Shown: positions 12,184 through 27,100 of the stretch, piece after piece
Layout of the letters: the number at the start of each line of letters is the position of its first letter
Numbering within the stretch: position 1 is the stretch's first letter
Source of the DNA: Aulostomus chinensis
Lineage: Eukaryota; Chordata; Actinopteri; Syngnathiformes; Aulostomidae
NCBI GenBank assembly: GCA_037954235.1
Contig: JBBMOA010000019.1
Location: forward strand, 14,644,305-14,708,304
Direction of reading: 5' to 3'
DNA: 64,000 nt
Program-made: the position numbers and the translations under genes
Notes under the pieces: model-generated
Told to the model about the DNA's origin: nothing
The model's database searches: none
What the model saw: only the letters and a program-made list of their open reading frames with translations

Positions 12184-15100
12184 ATATTTTAGAGAATTCC
12201 TCAAGTAATTGTAATATAAGCTTCCAGTTCAATGATAGTGCCCTGCACGTACGTAGACAGTAGCTGCTAACCGTGTGTGAGCGCTGTTGTTACAGTAGTT
12301 CAGTCAAATATCATTGTACCAAACAAAGCAATGACACACCGCTAAAGCAATTATTTCTGCAGGAGAACTCTCAGATGCAAATATGCCGGCACACTAGCAT
12401 CTGCTCAGGTGTAATTTTGTCACAGTTTGTGCCTGAAGACACGTCATGGTAGATTGAAGCCGACCGCACAAGGCTGCTGCATTCAACCCACAACAGGAGC
12501 CACAGAACGGCAAGTTTGATTAGATGTGTGAGTTTGAGTGGAAGCAGTAATTGTAGGTGGGGTTTTTCGTGTTTCCAAACACGTCTTGTTCACTTGTACT
12601 GTTAAACTTGACATCGATGCCTTCCTGTCTTTTTCCACCTCATTCACTCGTTTCTTTTACTCCTCACTGACTCGACCATTCTGCTACTTCTTCACACATG
12701 AAATATAAACAAAAGTCAGTTTTAAAATGTACCAGCATAAAATTTATGATCCGTCATGTGGTTTGGTGTAATATTAAGATGTTTTAAGGTATCAATATTA
12801 ACCAAAAGAGATTTTTACCCAGTCGATTGTAACTGAACCATATTATTATATGTGAAGCAAGTTTGCGGGACTTGTCTTGACATCTGTGGATGTATTAAAT
12901 GTTTAAAAAGGTTTCCTGGCTTGGAAATTGCTATTTTCAAATTGCGTGACTTTCCCACATTTTCATGGCCTTATGAACCCCGAGCCCTCATACATTTCCT
13001 CTGCTGAAATGCCAATGTGACCTTTATGTGGGAAAAAAAGACAGACAGATATACTTGCCGCTGAATCTGAGTGGGTACGATGACATCAAGGGGTGACCTT
13101 GATTGGGAAAAAGTCGGTAACCGCTTGAAGTGCTTGCTGTGTATTTTTGTACTAGTGTATAATTACTGTTTTTTTGGCATCTAATTGGCATATATACTAT
13201 ATATGTATAAATCTTTTTTCCCGATGGCAATACTTTTGAATTCTTCTACTGTCAATCAGCATTTCCATGATTCCGTTCATCTGCGCTCTGATTGAATGAT
13301 TTTGTGGGCGCAGCAAATTATGGTTAGAGGGTAGTGACGTGCGCTGATTATGCAACCAGCTACAGATTTAGTACGTTCCATGTAAAGTGAAAAGGCAAAG
13401 GCACAGCATGCCCTTCCTGCAGAACGGCCAAGTGGCTGTTTACAACGTGCTCTGCAACCTATGCACATCTGGAGGCAAGTCAACCAAAGGCACATTCTTG
13501 AAGTTCTCAGTGTTGCAGGCTCCAGCCGGGTGATGCAGTACATATTTACAAAGATTGGTGTAAGTGTGACTGCACCTTTATCTGTTTTCTTTGTCTGATC
13601 TCAACCATGACATCAGCCTGACAGTGCTTTTCTATCATCCTGCACAATCGTCCTCCACTCTGAGATGTACACGTACACACGCTTGTTTATACTGTACACA
13701 GTCTTGTACATGGTGTTTCTGTGACAGGTTAGAGGCACATTCTGCTCCCTTAAGACTGTAAGTGAAGAGAAGGGGCTCAGCTTACATACAACCCATTAGA
13801 TGGGTGGAGGGAGATGAGAGTATGGGGGGGGGGGGGATGGTAAAGACCAGGGATGGATTGAGGGGATGGAAGATGAGTTAGGGTGGAGAGTAGATTTAGG
13901 CTGCTGTGACTCTGATAGAGCTGTCTCACAGTTGCTCTCAAATCTGTGTGGGGAGCAGACAGGCTCGGGAATCATGAAACCTCGGAACAAGGCGAGAGAT
14001 GGAGAGAAAAGAGGAAGAGGCAAAGCATCAGTGACAGGTTATGAGCACGAGTGTCAGAAAGAGGTGTTTGAAGGTTGAAAATGGGGCTAAATCACTCCGT
14101 CACCTCTGCTCCTCTGTAATACACTCTTCACACTCTGCAGCAAAGTGGAGGTTTTACCCTGTGAAGACAGACAAGTTCTTTGACGATTAAACTGATAAAC
14201 TGGCTTTGAATGTTTCCCTGCAGAAACGGAGGATCAATCCAAGCAAGACTCTTCGTCTTACACCCGGTATAAGGGTTTGTTTCCTGACTGCAGTGAATGA
14301 ATATCAGACGATAGGAAGATGAATTACCCCTCTACTGCAAAGATTTGTGTTTTATCTCTGACTGAAGTTCTTGTCACTGCTGAGACAGAAACCTCATGAA
14401 GACAGACAAGACGAACGTTCTCCTTCGAACAGTCAAATTCCACTACAACAGAATCTAACAAGTTCCTTTTGACTTGGTCAGGGATGACAGGCACCTAATT
14501 AGAGATGTTCAGATACCGATTGTGAGATGAATAAACAGCTATGTATACCTGCTGACACTTTACAATAAGGCCTCAGTAATACAGTTAGTTAATGCTTGGT
14601 TAACTCTTGGCAATGCTCACTTAACTGGACTTAATGATGAATTAACTGTTAGTAATGATCAGTTAGCTGCTACTTAATGCTTAGTTAATTGTTAGTATTG
14701 CATAGTTAGCTTGTAGTTAATGGATAGTTAACAGAACGTAAACACTTACCTAAAATATCCAGTAATCATTAACTGATGACATTCAGGCTAACACAAAAGT
14801 GCTGCGAATCATTTCTTCTTTTTGCCCTTTTGAAGGTATTTTATCAGTTCTTTAACTATGAACGAGTTTTGTTGAAGGAAGTACTGCAGATTTTCCTGTG
14901 TGAGCTGCTTTTTTAGAGAGGTGAAGAAGAATTGATGACCCGTTGAGGGCTTGTTGTCCAAATTTTGTGGTATCCTATTAGTGCACGGACTTCTAGATAT
15001 GTTCCCACATTTCCAGCCAACATAAAATTTCTTTCCAAAATCAGTATTGAAATTGGAGCTCCAGCTGACATTGGGTGAGAGGCAGGGTTCACCAGTCCAT

Positions 15101-16310
15101 CGCAGGGCCATCAAGAGCAATCAGGGGTTCAGTATCTTGCTTCAGGGTACTTGGACATGGTCACCGGGGGACGTGAGGATCGAACCAGCGACCTTTCAGT
15201 TGCTAGACGGCCACTCTACCGCTGAGTCATGCTCCCCCCATTTGATCAAATCCCAATCTGAAAATTAATCTGCTAATGTTTTGATAGTTGAGAGACCATA
15301 TTTTATTTTTCATCGTTGCAACCTTCAGTCAATGTTTTCAGACCACGTGGGGGTTAATAAGATTTTAAGATTTTTGTTATTTCACCCACACATGAAGTAA
15401 GTTCATATTACTATGTCATCAATGACTCAGTGTGTTGAAATTACTGCACAAAGCAACCGGATCAATCCAGCTTTCTTCCATAATGGCCGTAGTCTGTCAT
15501 GAGGTTGCTTTCTTAATGTTGTTTTCTGCTGTGGATTTTACACACACACACACGCGCACGCGGGACAAATCCCAAACTGAGAAATCCAAACTCCCAAGCA
15601 GATTCTTTCATAACCCAAAGCCATTTTTCTGCCATGATACCGTAGCTGCAGCCGTACACTCAGTAAGCCTCCTCCTCATTGTGGATGTGGCTGGCAGACT
15701 CTCAGCCTCTCTTTTCTCTCCGCAGTGAAACTGTCACGCTCTGAATGGCCTCTGCCGTGGTGCAGATTGTGTGGCCCAGGGCAGGACACGGGATTGCAGG
15801 ATTGTGTAAATTGCTTTACTCCTCGCCTTCTTTTACGTTTCTTCCTCCTGGTGTGCAGGATTTTTTTACCAGCCAGTTTTAAAAACACAACTTCAATCTT
15901 TCTTTTTTAATTTTGCAAATGTTAGTGAAATCTGTTTATTGGAGGTCCATAATGAAACTCTACAATACATACAGTTGATGCAGCTGTAGCTGGTGTGTTT
16001 TTCTACGTCTTGAGCCTTTTTGGTTTGCTCAGTTGGTAGAGTTAACTGCTACAATCAGAGAATGCAGCGAAAAACTGGACTTGCACAAGCAAATGCAGTA
16101 AAACTGTAAGTTGATTTTACTGTGACCTGCTGAACTTGTCATTGTTGTGCAGGTTTTTTTTTGCGCTTTTACATCCTTACACCCATTGCTTGTCCAGTCA
16201 AACATCTTTCGTGGCAAACGGACACAATATTGGCCGAATAAGTTACAAATACCCTTTGACTTTTGAAGGTCAGGATTCACGCTGGATCAGATAAGAGTTT
16301 CTGCTGATTT

Positions 16311-16379
<69 letters not shown>

Positions 16380-19300
16380 CATACAGAGCTTGTCTGCCCT
16401 GCACTCTCTCATCCTTTGCTTTTGTTCAGGAGAATTGATTGTGCTTTTGTCGGCCGACCAGATGGATTACGTCACTGGCAGGCAACGTTTGCTGGAGTTT
16501 TCTTCGGCCATCCAGCTTCCTAAACGTGCTTTCATTGCCTCCGTTAAAGCAATCATTAATTCCCCAGCACCGTACTGAGTCAGTCTGAGTGGTTGCTATG
16601 GCAACGTGGGGTTACATGTGGTTGTTGTTACATGTCTGCCAGTCGTACACAGTGTCTCACACCTGAAATTTCTAGAATTTTACATTTCACTGCTGCTTTT
16701 TCATAATTTCTCCAAGTCAAGATGTAAACTTCTGTCTGCAGAGTTGCACAGTTGGTTTAATGTACTGTTGGGCTCAACAATTAATCATAATTTCATCTAA
16801 ATCACAATATGACATAGTGCAGGATCCACACTGGGTAGATGTGAGTCAAAATACTCCTCAAGTATTGTGCTACTGCAGTGATATCATAGCATTCCACAGA
16901 CTTACGTCTTTGTTTGGTACTGACCAGGGAGAAATCCCACTGTTATCATTTCCAGAAATGTTTCTATCAACTTGAATAATGACGAAAGAATTTAATTCCA
17001 TCTAGTGAATCATATCACGCTTGCAATATCATTTAAATTGTCACAATTTGATATGCTTGAAAGATGGTTTTGTGTTTTTCAGCGGGGGATTGAGCGGCTG
17101 GACAATCTAAATATATCTCATCTGAACTTCACATCCTCTCCGTGTTTTTGTTTTTCTCGCTCTCTCCACCAGGCCAGCCAGTTAGGAGTTTACAGAGCGT
17201 TTGTGGACAACTATGAGCTGGCTGTAGAGACAGCGGAGAAGTGCTGCCAAGCTAACACGCAGTTTGCTGAAATCTCTGAGGTAGGTAGAAGAAGGAGGAG
17301 AGGAGCAGATGCCAAACGGCGACTGCAATGTGGGAAAAAAATACGGTGATGTCAGATGTCAAAAAAAGTACAGCAAGGCCGGGAAGTGAAGGTTGAGATC
17401 ATCCCTTTTCGTTTTAGCAGAGTTAGTTGCCGCAATAATCTCGATGCTAAATATACGGCAAGACCCAGTCAAGACTTGAATATCCAAAAATACAAAATGA
17501 GATGGTGTATCTGTTTCTCAATGTTGGAGCTGCACAGAGAAAGTGTTATTATTATTAATAGACATATTAGTAAACTGCGAAGACTCACTTCCTGTTATAG
17601 ACACCCAGAGTGGTGGCACAGACGGGCGGCATTAATCATCACTGCATCAATTCTACACAGCCGGGGGGCTTTTCTGGTGCTTCAAGGAAAACAAGAGAAG
17701 GCCAACAAAGCCGTCATATGAGATTTGTGTTCATGTACAACTCCAGATTTACAGCCCAGCCGTTCTGATACTCAATCAGCGCAGTAGGTTTTGTAGTACT
17801 CCTTGCCAAAAACCATTAGTTACTCGTTCAGTTTAGCGTCGATGTGTGAGTTATAGGATCATTTTACCAGGCCAGTCGCACACTTGACCTCCGCATACCA
17901 GCAAATTATCCAATTGAGTTGCTGAACTTGCTCCTTTGTTCCTCCGATGTGTGGCGCAACACCGAATCACATTAAAAAATAAGTGAGAGTTCATGTCCAG
18001 TTGAACATTAATCACAGGAAAGAATTCTCACCAACCTTGTACTACATTGTTTGTTTGAACTCCTGCGCACAAAGTGATCTCCTCATCCTGCACATGTGGT
18101 GTTTACGCACTTTCTCACATGGAAACTGTTGAGAGACACTTCCTTTGTTATTCTGCGTGTGTAATAAATGGATTCTGAGTATAAAATAAGCAGGTAACTT
18201 GTTTGAATTTTAAAAGCAGAGAAAGTCCCTTGCTTGATTAGCATTCTTTAGCATTAGCAGTTTCATAGCTCTGTATGTGAGTCTGTATTTTTCAAAGCGT
18301 GTGGCAGGTTTTAATCTGCATCATCACAGTTGTTCATCATAGTACATTTAAATATGAATTAATTTATTTTCATTTATTTGTATGACAAATGCATTTTTTT
18401 GTCATTGAAGTGGATTTGCAGGTGAGGTCATCTCGGGTTTATGATACTAATATGATGATTAACAGAGGGGGGAAAGGAAGAAAATATGAAGTTGAAATAT
18501 TATTCAAAGCAGAAATTAAGAAAACGTATCAAACACACTAATTGTACACTTCAACCAATATACTTCATCATAGTTCCTCTTTTAAATTTCCTTAAAATAT
18601 GATGGGTGAAGAGTGAGACCCTTAGCACTTCGGGTGGGGGGTGGGAGGGTCACAATTGAGGCTTGTTAATGGCCCAGTCATGATGCATGACTCTGACCCA
18701 TCACGGCAAGTTGGGGGGGCGGTGCAGCTAAGGATAATTAATTTGGAAGTGGATGACCTGAATGCTGGAGCAGGAATAATAACCCTTGTATGTGTCGCTG
18801 AACTGGGCTGAACTGGGCTGAACTGGGCTCTAAAGGCCTCAAAACTTCCTTTATACTTATTTTTATACTGACACTGCTTTGTGTCTCCTAACAGAACCTG
18901 AAGGTCAGGAGCCCGAAGGACTGTAAGGACCAGACAGCCAAGAATTCTCTTGAGGGTCAGCTACCTCCATTTGTTAAATAAAGACACCTAGAGTTACACT
19001 AATATAATTATTCAATCCTAAAACTAATTGTGATTTCTCTCATTTATAGCTTTGCTGTATAAACCAGTGGACAGAGTGACACGTAGCACGCTGGTACTTC
19101 ATGTAAGTAAGACTGAGTGCTGGAGCAGAATCCCAGATATTAGTTGTCTTTCCGCTTATCACCTCTAATGAACCTCAGACGGCGCCACGTAAGATAAGAA
19201 GAAAGGCGTTTGATTTGAGAATTGGACCGTCTGGAGTTAAATTTAGATTTTTGAATTCACGCTTACTTGAGTGATTAATAGCTCATTCTGCTCATGGTCT

Positions 19301-20166
19301 GTGACTTTGTTAATCATCTGCCTGGATTTGCATTTGAAATTGTAATATAATATCATATATTCCTGCATCTATCTCTTAGGACTTACTCAAACACACACCC
19401 ACAAGCCACCCAGACCACACGCTTCTACAGGACGCCTTGAGAATTTCCCAGAACTTTCTGTCCAGCATCAATGAGGAGTCAACACCCCGGCGCCAATCGA
19501 TGACTGTCAAAAAGGGAGAGGTAAGGAATTTACCTTTTATTGTGAAGTTCTGGTGTAAATTATTGTTTATTTTATTGCTTCTCTCAAACAGCATCTGTGT
19601 CATATCCGTTTCACTTTTATTACAGCAGGAAATGAATAGGACATATGGACGCGTGTTCTCTCTTGATCTCTTTTATTTTAGCCGATTATAATCACAAAAG
19701 GTCCTGGGATTTGCTCTCGATAGCTGTTGTGCGCTGTGCTCTGCGTGATGATGTCATGACCCCACCCTCTAAATAACCTTCAAGCCACTGTGAAATGATT
19801 GTACAGGGCTCTGTACGGTTGCCACCAATCTGCAGCCTTAAGCAGAGCTCATACCCTTATATGGTCATACCGTGGTTGGCTGGTTGCTCTGTGTCTCAGT
19901 TGTGGGCCCCCACCACCATCACCGTTTCTCTATCCCCCCCCTAAATGTACACACATACTCGCCCACAACCTGCCCCCCGCTGTCTCTGTCATCCCTGGAG
20001 ATGACTTTGACGCACATGAATGGAAGCCTCTTGATTGATAGCGTGTGTGACACCGCCGTACATAATGCCCCTGTAACGAGCCACCAGTCCGCTCTGACGG
20101 GCAGTTAATTATTCATAAATGGAAGGTGGGAGCCAGCGAATAAAAAGGCTCTCTGGCTACACACAC

Positions 20167-20209
<43 letters not shown>

Positions 20210-20637
20210 GAGGGTCATTACTCCACCCTTTGCAAAGACATACACTCCAACACTCTTTGCTGATCCTGCTCTTGTTTGCCTTCAGCGCACACACATATAC
20301 ACACTTCCCGTCTCCATCCCTGCAGGCCCCAGTTTCATCCCAGTCTGTCCAGACCACCACACCAGTAATCAAATATTTATGATGGGTACATGAAAGCAGC
20401 ACATGGAAATCAATGGGCCTCATTATATTGCACTTCACTATAGAAAGACTATTTGATATGGCTGAGCCCCCCCCCCCCCCACATATATGAGACATCAAAC
20501 AACAAAAAAGAAAAGAAGAAGAAGAGAAATGGAAGATGGATGTTTTGAATCCAGCGAGGAGGACAGGACTCCAGAGAAAAAAAAACAAAGTCTGTCTGTG
20601 AACCTGTTACAATGGCGTGTTACTCCAATACAATCCA

Positions 20638-20684
<47 letters not shown>

Positions 20685-21433
20685 TACGAATGGCTCATCA
20701 TCTCCATCATTCTGAGAAAAAAGATTCGAGGCACTTGTGACCATAAATGACAGGAAAATGCTGTAGTGACGATATTTATTCATTCAGATTTATTCATTTC
20801 CATCTCACTGCTTTGTGTTTTGCTGTAATTTGTTGAGGATGTTTTTTTCTTCTTGTTTTGTTACTTTTCATGTCCACATCATGAAGTGATGATGAAACTA
20901 TGAAAGTAAAATTTGGCCACGGCAGCGCTAACAACTCCCCCTTTACGCTTCACAATTTTACCCGTGTGTATTTTGTATAGAATTGTAATCAGTCAGGCTG
21001 TTTTTGGAGATGAGGGGTTGTTTGTCGGCTGTACATGGAGCCTTGTAGTAGCTCTTCAAACAAAAACTGTTCGTGTATCGTCACTGCTACCTGACATGGA
21101 TGAAAAGTTTAAATTTCAAGTTTTCCTGCAGCTCCTGGGTTTATGAGCTGCTGAGCATTAGGGGAGCATTGCAACTTTCCACTTGCTCATACACAGGCAC
21201 ACACAAAACCCACACACACGCATAAGCTGGAAACCTGTGGTTTATTTAGTAGAGGCATGCAGAAGTCGAAGTGGCCCCCAGAGGCCCCGGCTTCGGGGGG
21301 GGTGGGGGGGTGTTGAGATTCCTGGTAACAAACAGTAGCTGCTTAATTAAAATGCAAATGATGGTGTCGCCTATATCTTAATTCTCCTCCTCGCTCTTCT
21401 TTGTTTGCCTTTGGGAGAGATATGCTACTGATG

Positions 21434-21472
<39 letters not shown>

Positions 21473-24097
21473 TTTGTGTGTGCAGTATTTCAAGCAGAAA
21501 TGCACACACACATCCACACAACTTTTATCTTGCCTGATTCTTTCGCACTGCTTTGCACAAACACAACAGGAAACACGAAAGCGCCGAGATGCCCCTTTAA
21601 GCGTGTTCTGTACTCTAAAAATAAACATGGATTTTGTAAATTCGTGCGATTACTGGCGTACCCGCTCTCAGCGAGGCTTCTCCAGGAGATGGTCAATATT
21701 TAATCTGCGCTCTCATCGTGCTCTCTCTACATCGCTGCTGCTCATGTCCCAGTCAGCCACGGCGAGAAGGAGAGGATTTCTCCTACTGGAAGTGTCAGAT
21801 GTTCTGAAGATGTCAGCTGACATCCCGGGACAGTTGGTTGGATATTTCCACAGTAGCAAAGAAAAAAGCAGCATCATGAATACTTTTTCATTAATCTTGG
21901 AACTGGAATGCATGTCTGTTTCCAAAGATAAAACCTTTCTTGAATAATCTAGAACTGGATGTTTATACCTTTAAATATTTCTAGACTTGAATTTGCAGGT
22001 TAAATAGATGCTTTTGTACAAGTCTTGCTTTATCCCTCCACATGATTCCCTTTCACTCACACAATTTTATAAGCCTGTAAATCCCTAATCTAGCTGTTAT
22101 CCCTCCTTTTATCTCATCTCTTTATCATGAGATCAGTGGGGGGTGTCACACTGAGGGATGATGGGCAGTGTAGTTCCTTTGTGGGTCATTTCAAGTCAAG
22201 TAAGGTGACCTTTTATTTTAATCTGTAGTTAAGGGGTAATTCTAATCTAATCTGTTGATGTTGATCACCAGGTCAGTAGTCGTCCATGATGGTCACAGAA
22301 GCTGATGGAAGCGTCCAACAATAAGGATTAAGTGCACCTGGAGCAAGTAAAGAGCCATGTTAGGTTTATAAATCCATTAACTGGCTTTGTGTGCAGGAAA
22401 ATGATAAAACACATTCATTTTTTTTAAAAAAGTCATTTTTTCTGGAGCTGATGATAAAGTAGTTCAGAAGTGAATCGTCTCATTTCCTCCTCAGCTGCAC
22501 AAGCACGCTGGAGAGGGGAAAAGGTGTTTGGATTGCATGTCAAAATGGACTTTGGGCAAGTAGATTTCTGTTGCACTTGTAAAAAAGTGGAGCAAAAGAA
22601 ATGGAACTCTGACTTCCAAGGTCTGTATATTTTCACGGTGGTGCTCCAGGATTTGAAGGTCCGAAATTACGGTTTGGCGGTCTCTCTGGATGAGGGTGAC
22701 ATTTAACACGAGCCGTGCAACTGTTGATTTTAACTGAAGCTGATAAGGAAATGAATGTAACTGATGGCCATTATCACAAAAACCCAAGAAAGCACAGAGC
22801 TGTGGCAGCTTGCTAGCAGTGAGGAAGGCTAACTAGCACGTGTTCTGCTGCCAGAAATTACTTCAGGTAATTCTCCAACTATAAGCAGCTGCAAACAGTG
22901 TGTGTAGAAAGAAACAAGGGTGAATGCAGAAAAAAAATACACAGCATTCATCTATATTCCACTTTATCCACCCCTTTTTGCTGAAGGCGCATGAATTCTC
23001 AACAGATATTGTATTAAAATAGCTGCTGCAGAGTCAAAATAGCACCCTAAAATTGTCACTCCTCTCTTATTGTCAGCTGTGGAGAAAAAAAAGACTGAAT
23101 AAGTAACCGGCAGAATGCTCGAAGAGGTTAATGCAAACAAAAGACGGGCTTGACAGTAGAATCTCTAGTGTAAAATCGCGGAAGGGACAAAAAACCAAAC
23201 GTTCAAGGTTTATTAATAGTGTGCTTGGAAGCGGGTGATGTCCTCTCATTTTTATGTTCCTCTCTTGATAAGTGACAGAAGAAAAGATACCATGGCCAAG
23301 AAAAGTTGCTTATGCATCGGTTTTATTTACAGAACTTACTTTATGGTAATAACTGGTTCTATATTAGATTCCTCGTGAGCCTCAAATCCACAGATATATT
23401 ACATCATCTGCCTGTTCCAATCCGTGAAAACTCCTTAATGTAAAGCTCAGACAGTCCCCAACTCCATACATCATGAGCAGCAGTGTGACAAATGTCCCTC
23501 CTGCTAATGCAAACATTCTCAACACAGACTGACAGTATTTAAACTGACAGATGCACCAGCCAACTGGATCTTAGTTGTATATTCCAGTTGGAAAACATCC
23601 TTGAGGGATTCTAATACATGTGAATGATCATAGATGTGTCACTCAAGAGGCGATCCAGATACCTGCAAGTCTGAGAGATGAGCGTGTAAATGACGAGAGA
23701 TGCTGAGCAGCACAAACCAGAGTAGGAAGGAAAAAAACAGTAATGTAGCAACAGCTAATAAGTATCTTGAAGCTGGAAACTAATAACTACATCTACCGCT
23801 GGGGCTCGGTCTTCCATTAGATTCTTCTTTTGCAGATGCTTTAGTAACCACGTGTCCTTGTGAGATCTACGTCACGAGGTTTGGCACACGTGTGTCTTCT
23901 TCTCTCCTTTGACATTTACGTTCCCGTCTAAACTCCCCAGCCTGTCTTGCCGTCTCTCTTTCACCCTGCTCTTATTTCTCTCTCCGTCTTTGTCACCCTC
24001 TCGTCGCCCTCTTCATCATACGTAGGTGGTGAATGCTGGGCGACATTGAGTGTTCCTCTTTAACAGCAGACGTCCAGTCAGGTTTTACAAGCACGCA

Positions 24098-24152
<55 letters not shown>

Positions 24153-27100
24153 TTGCATCCGCTCCTCTTTACTATGTTCTTCTCCTGAGAGTAACAGTGT
24201 GTTCATAATGGAAGGGTAGGGGAGGGTGTAGTATGATGTCATCATTCAAGGCTGTACTGGGTCTGTACATGAAATCTTTTGTCAGTGTTTCATATTAAAA
24301 ATCCCACATACACATCCAAGGGGCGGCTTGGCTCAGAGGTCGGGTGGCTGTCTAGCAACCATCAGGGTCGCTGGTTTGATCCTCACTTCCCCTGGTAAAC
24401 ATGTCAAAATGTCCATGAGCAAAACACTGAGCCCCTAACTGCTCCTGATGGCCCTGCGACAGACTGGTGACCCATCCAGGGTGAACCCCGCCTCTCACCC
24501 AACGTCAGCTGGAATAGGCTCCAGCCCCCTGCGACCCTTAACAGATAAGCTGAATAGAAAATGGATGGATACATGGATGGACGTACACATCCAAGGTTTG
24601 ATTCCGCTAAATATATTTGCAATTAAAACAGAATATCATCACATCCCACGATGCCATTTAGAACATTTTCTCAACAGCAGTGAAAAAAAACAAAAAACAT
24701 TTGACACCACAGTCTTGTTTAATTTAGCTACGAGGGACGATGAGTTTGGGGAGATTCCAGATGTGGCCTGAGCAGATGTGTCTCTGCCAGAAGGTGAGCA
24801 GTGATGCACATGTTCTGACACAAACAGAGCTCGTTCATCCAATCATGATTAGTGATGAATTAACCGATCTGAGTAACTGAGATGATAAATCAAGCAGACG
24901 TGTTCAAACAAAAGAACCAACATTACGGCCTAAAGATGATCAAAATAAGATATTGTAATGTTTTACTCTTTTTGAGTTTGGATACAGAATTTGATGGAAT
25001 TAATTCTTCCTCTTTAAGCGTTTCATAGCACAAGTGAAACCAAGTTAAAAGCGTGGAGTTATGGTTTGACATTTGTTTTTGCCCATGCTGGTAAAGGTGT
25101 CTATTTTGACAATTACATCACTGCCCCCTTTTGGCGAATGGCAGTATTGCATCCTCATTATACAGTCTGACATCAGTAAGAAGCCCCAGAGCAGCAAATA
25201 TAGCTCATTCACTCCTCAGTGACCTGGAAATTGCCATGAAGCATTCCTAGAATATTTATCAGGGATTCAGGTTATGTAACCGACATCAGGATGTGAGGCA
25301 GCATTTAAACCTTTGTGTGACTACAAGTTGCACTTTGTGTGATTATCTGGAAGCAGGTTAAATAAACTTGATACTTGCTCCTCTCCTTCTTTCCTCATCA
25401 AGTGTTGAAGTGTGCGTTGCAGTATTTGTTACAATTTCCAGCTTCACTGGTGAAATACATTCCATTGCCTACCCCCCCCCCCCCCCTCCAAAAAAAGGCA
25501 GAACCAGAGACACCAACAGCTTTTCTGGCAGGCTGTAAAGATCTATAGCTACTAGAACGACCCGGCGTTGTTGTCTTACAGAATCGCCAGCTGTTGAAGG
25601 ACAGTTTCATGGTGGAGTTGGTGGAGGGAGCCAGGAAGCTGCGGCACGTCTTCCTCTTCACCGACCTGCTGCTCTGCGCCAAACTGAAGAAACAGATCGG
25701 AGGGTAAGAACCATTTAAATGATGTTTAAATTTACTAAAGAGAAAGAGAAGCTTTTTTGTTAGCGTGGAAAGAAAAAAAGTGCACTTGGACACCACGGGA
25801 TGTGAGTTGTTCCCTCAACTTAATGCATTCATGGCCGTGAGATAAAACATATTCCCTCAATATTGTTATTTTGAGGCCACAAGATATCACTTGTTCCTTC
25901 AATTTATTTATTTTCATATTTCTAAAGAAGTATCTTTTTAAAATTGCTATTTATCTGAGGGAACAAGTTGTTTCTTGCTGTCTCAAAATAAGTAGCTTGA
26001 GGGAACAAGGTATATTTTGTGGCCTCAAGTTAATGAAAAGGATCCGCTTACATTGCATGACCTCCAAAATAACTAACTTGATGGAACAAGTTATATCTTG
26101 TGGCCATGAAATGCTTTTTTTTCTCTTTAAACCCACTAAAAATGCTACTGCGTCTGCAGAACATGATCCAATTAACCTAATAGTGCAGTGTCTGTTTTCA
26201 CTCTGTATTACACAACTCTGGCACTCTGTCACCTCCCTCTTCTATACCTCCTTCACATCCCTTGTTCTTCACTCCCCTTTCAACAACCCATCCCTCTCTT
26301 CCGCAGTAAAAACCAGCAGTACGACAGTAAGTGGTACATCCCGCTGACTGAGATGACCTTCCAGGGGCCCGAGGAGACCGAACCGCTTACAATCCCCCAG
26401 GTCCCAGATGAAGAGCTGGATGCCATGAAGGTCAAGATCTCACACCTGCGCAGTGAGATCCAGAGAGAGAAGGTAGCCTGGATACATCATCTATTAAGAA
26501 ACACATGAAAATACGCAAACCCACATGGAGGCTTTTAAATCATGTTGTCACCGCTGTGCTTTCAGAGGGCCAACAAGGGCTCCAAAGTCATAGACCGTCT
26601 CAGGAAGAAGCTGTCTGAGCAGGAGTCTCTGCTGCTCTTAACATCTCCCAGCATGCCCCTCAGAGTCTACAACAAGAGTGGCAAGGTGGTAACACTCTCC
26701 ATGCTTATTTGTCACCCCCCCGCCCCTCCCTGTACACCCCTCGTCGTCTCCCTATCTCATGTGTTCCCCTCGCTTTACAGCTTTTCTCTCCTCATTCCTG
26801 ACTCAATATCCCCTCACTGATTTTCCTTAAGATTAATGCTCCTCGATCCGTCTCAGACTTAGCCTTAGTATGGAACCAATGTGAAACAAGTGCTATGTTC
26901 CACTTTTCTGTTCTGCCTCTGCCTGCATGCATATTTGTTAAAATAACTGCTGTGTTTTGTGTGTGTGTGTTTTAGAGTTACAGTTTTCTGATTTCATCTG
27001 ACTATGAACGGGCAGAGTGGAAGGAGATAATCAAGGAACAGCAGAAGAAATGTAAGAATCCTAGTGGTCTCCTCACCAAACCATGATGTATTTCTACTTT

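Larger units (their letters stand above)
11351..17172. other. bcr intron 4
   Basis: Contains a G-run near 11492-11504, a compound CT/CA array at 12073-12181, a TTAGTTAA-rich repeat at 14555-14765, a minus-strand SINE at 15059-15238 and (GT)n at 16315-16376. No coding exon was found. Confidence 0.7.
19521..25581. other. bcr intron 8
   Basis: Long intron with CA/GT arrays at 20159-20207, 20638-20681, 21436-21470 and 24090-24149, a plus-strand SINE at 24322-24583, and C-runs near 20467-20480 and 25472-25488. No exon was recognised. Confidence 0.7.
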
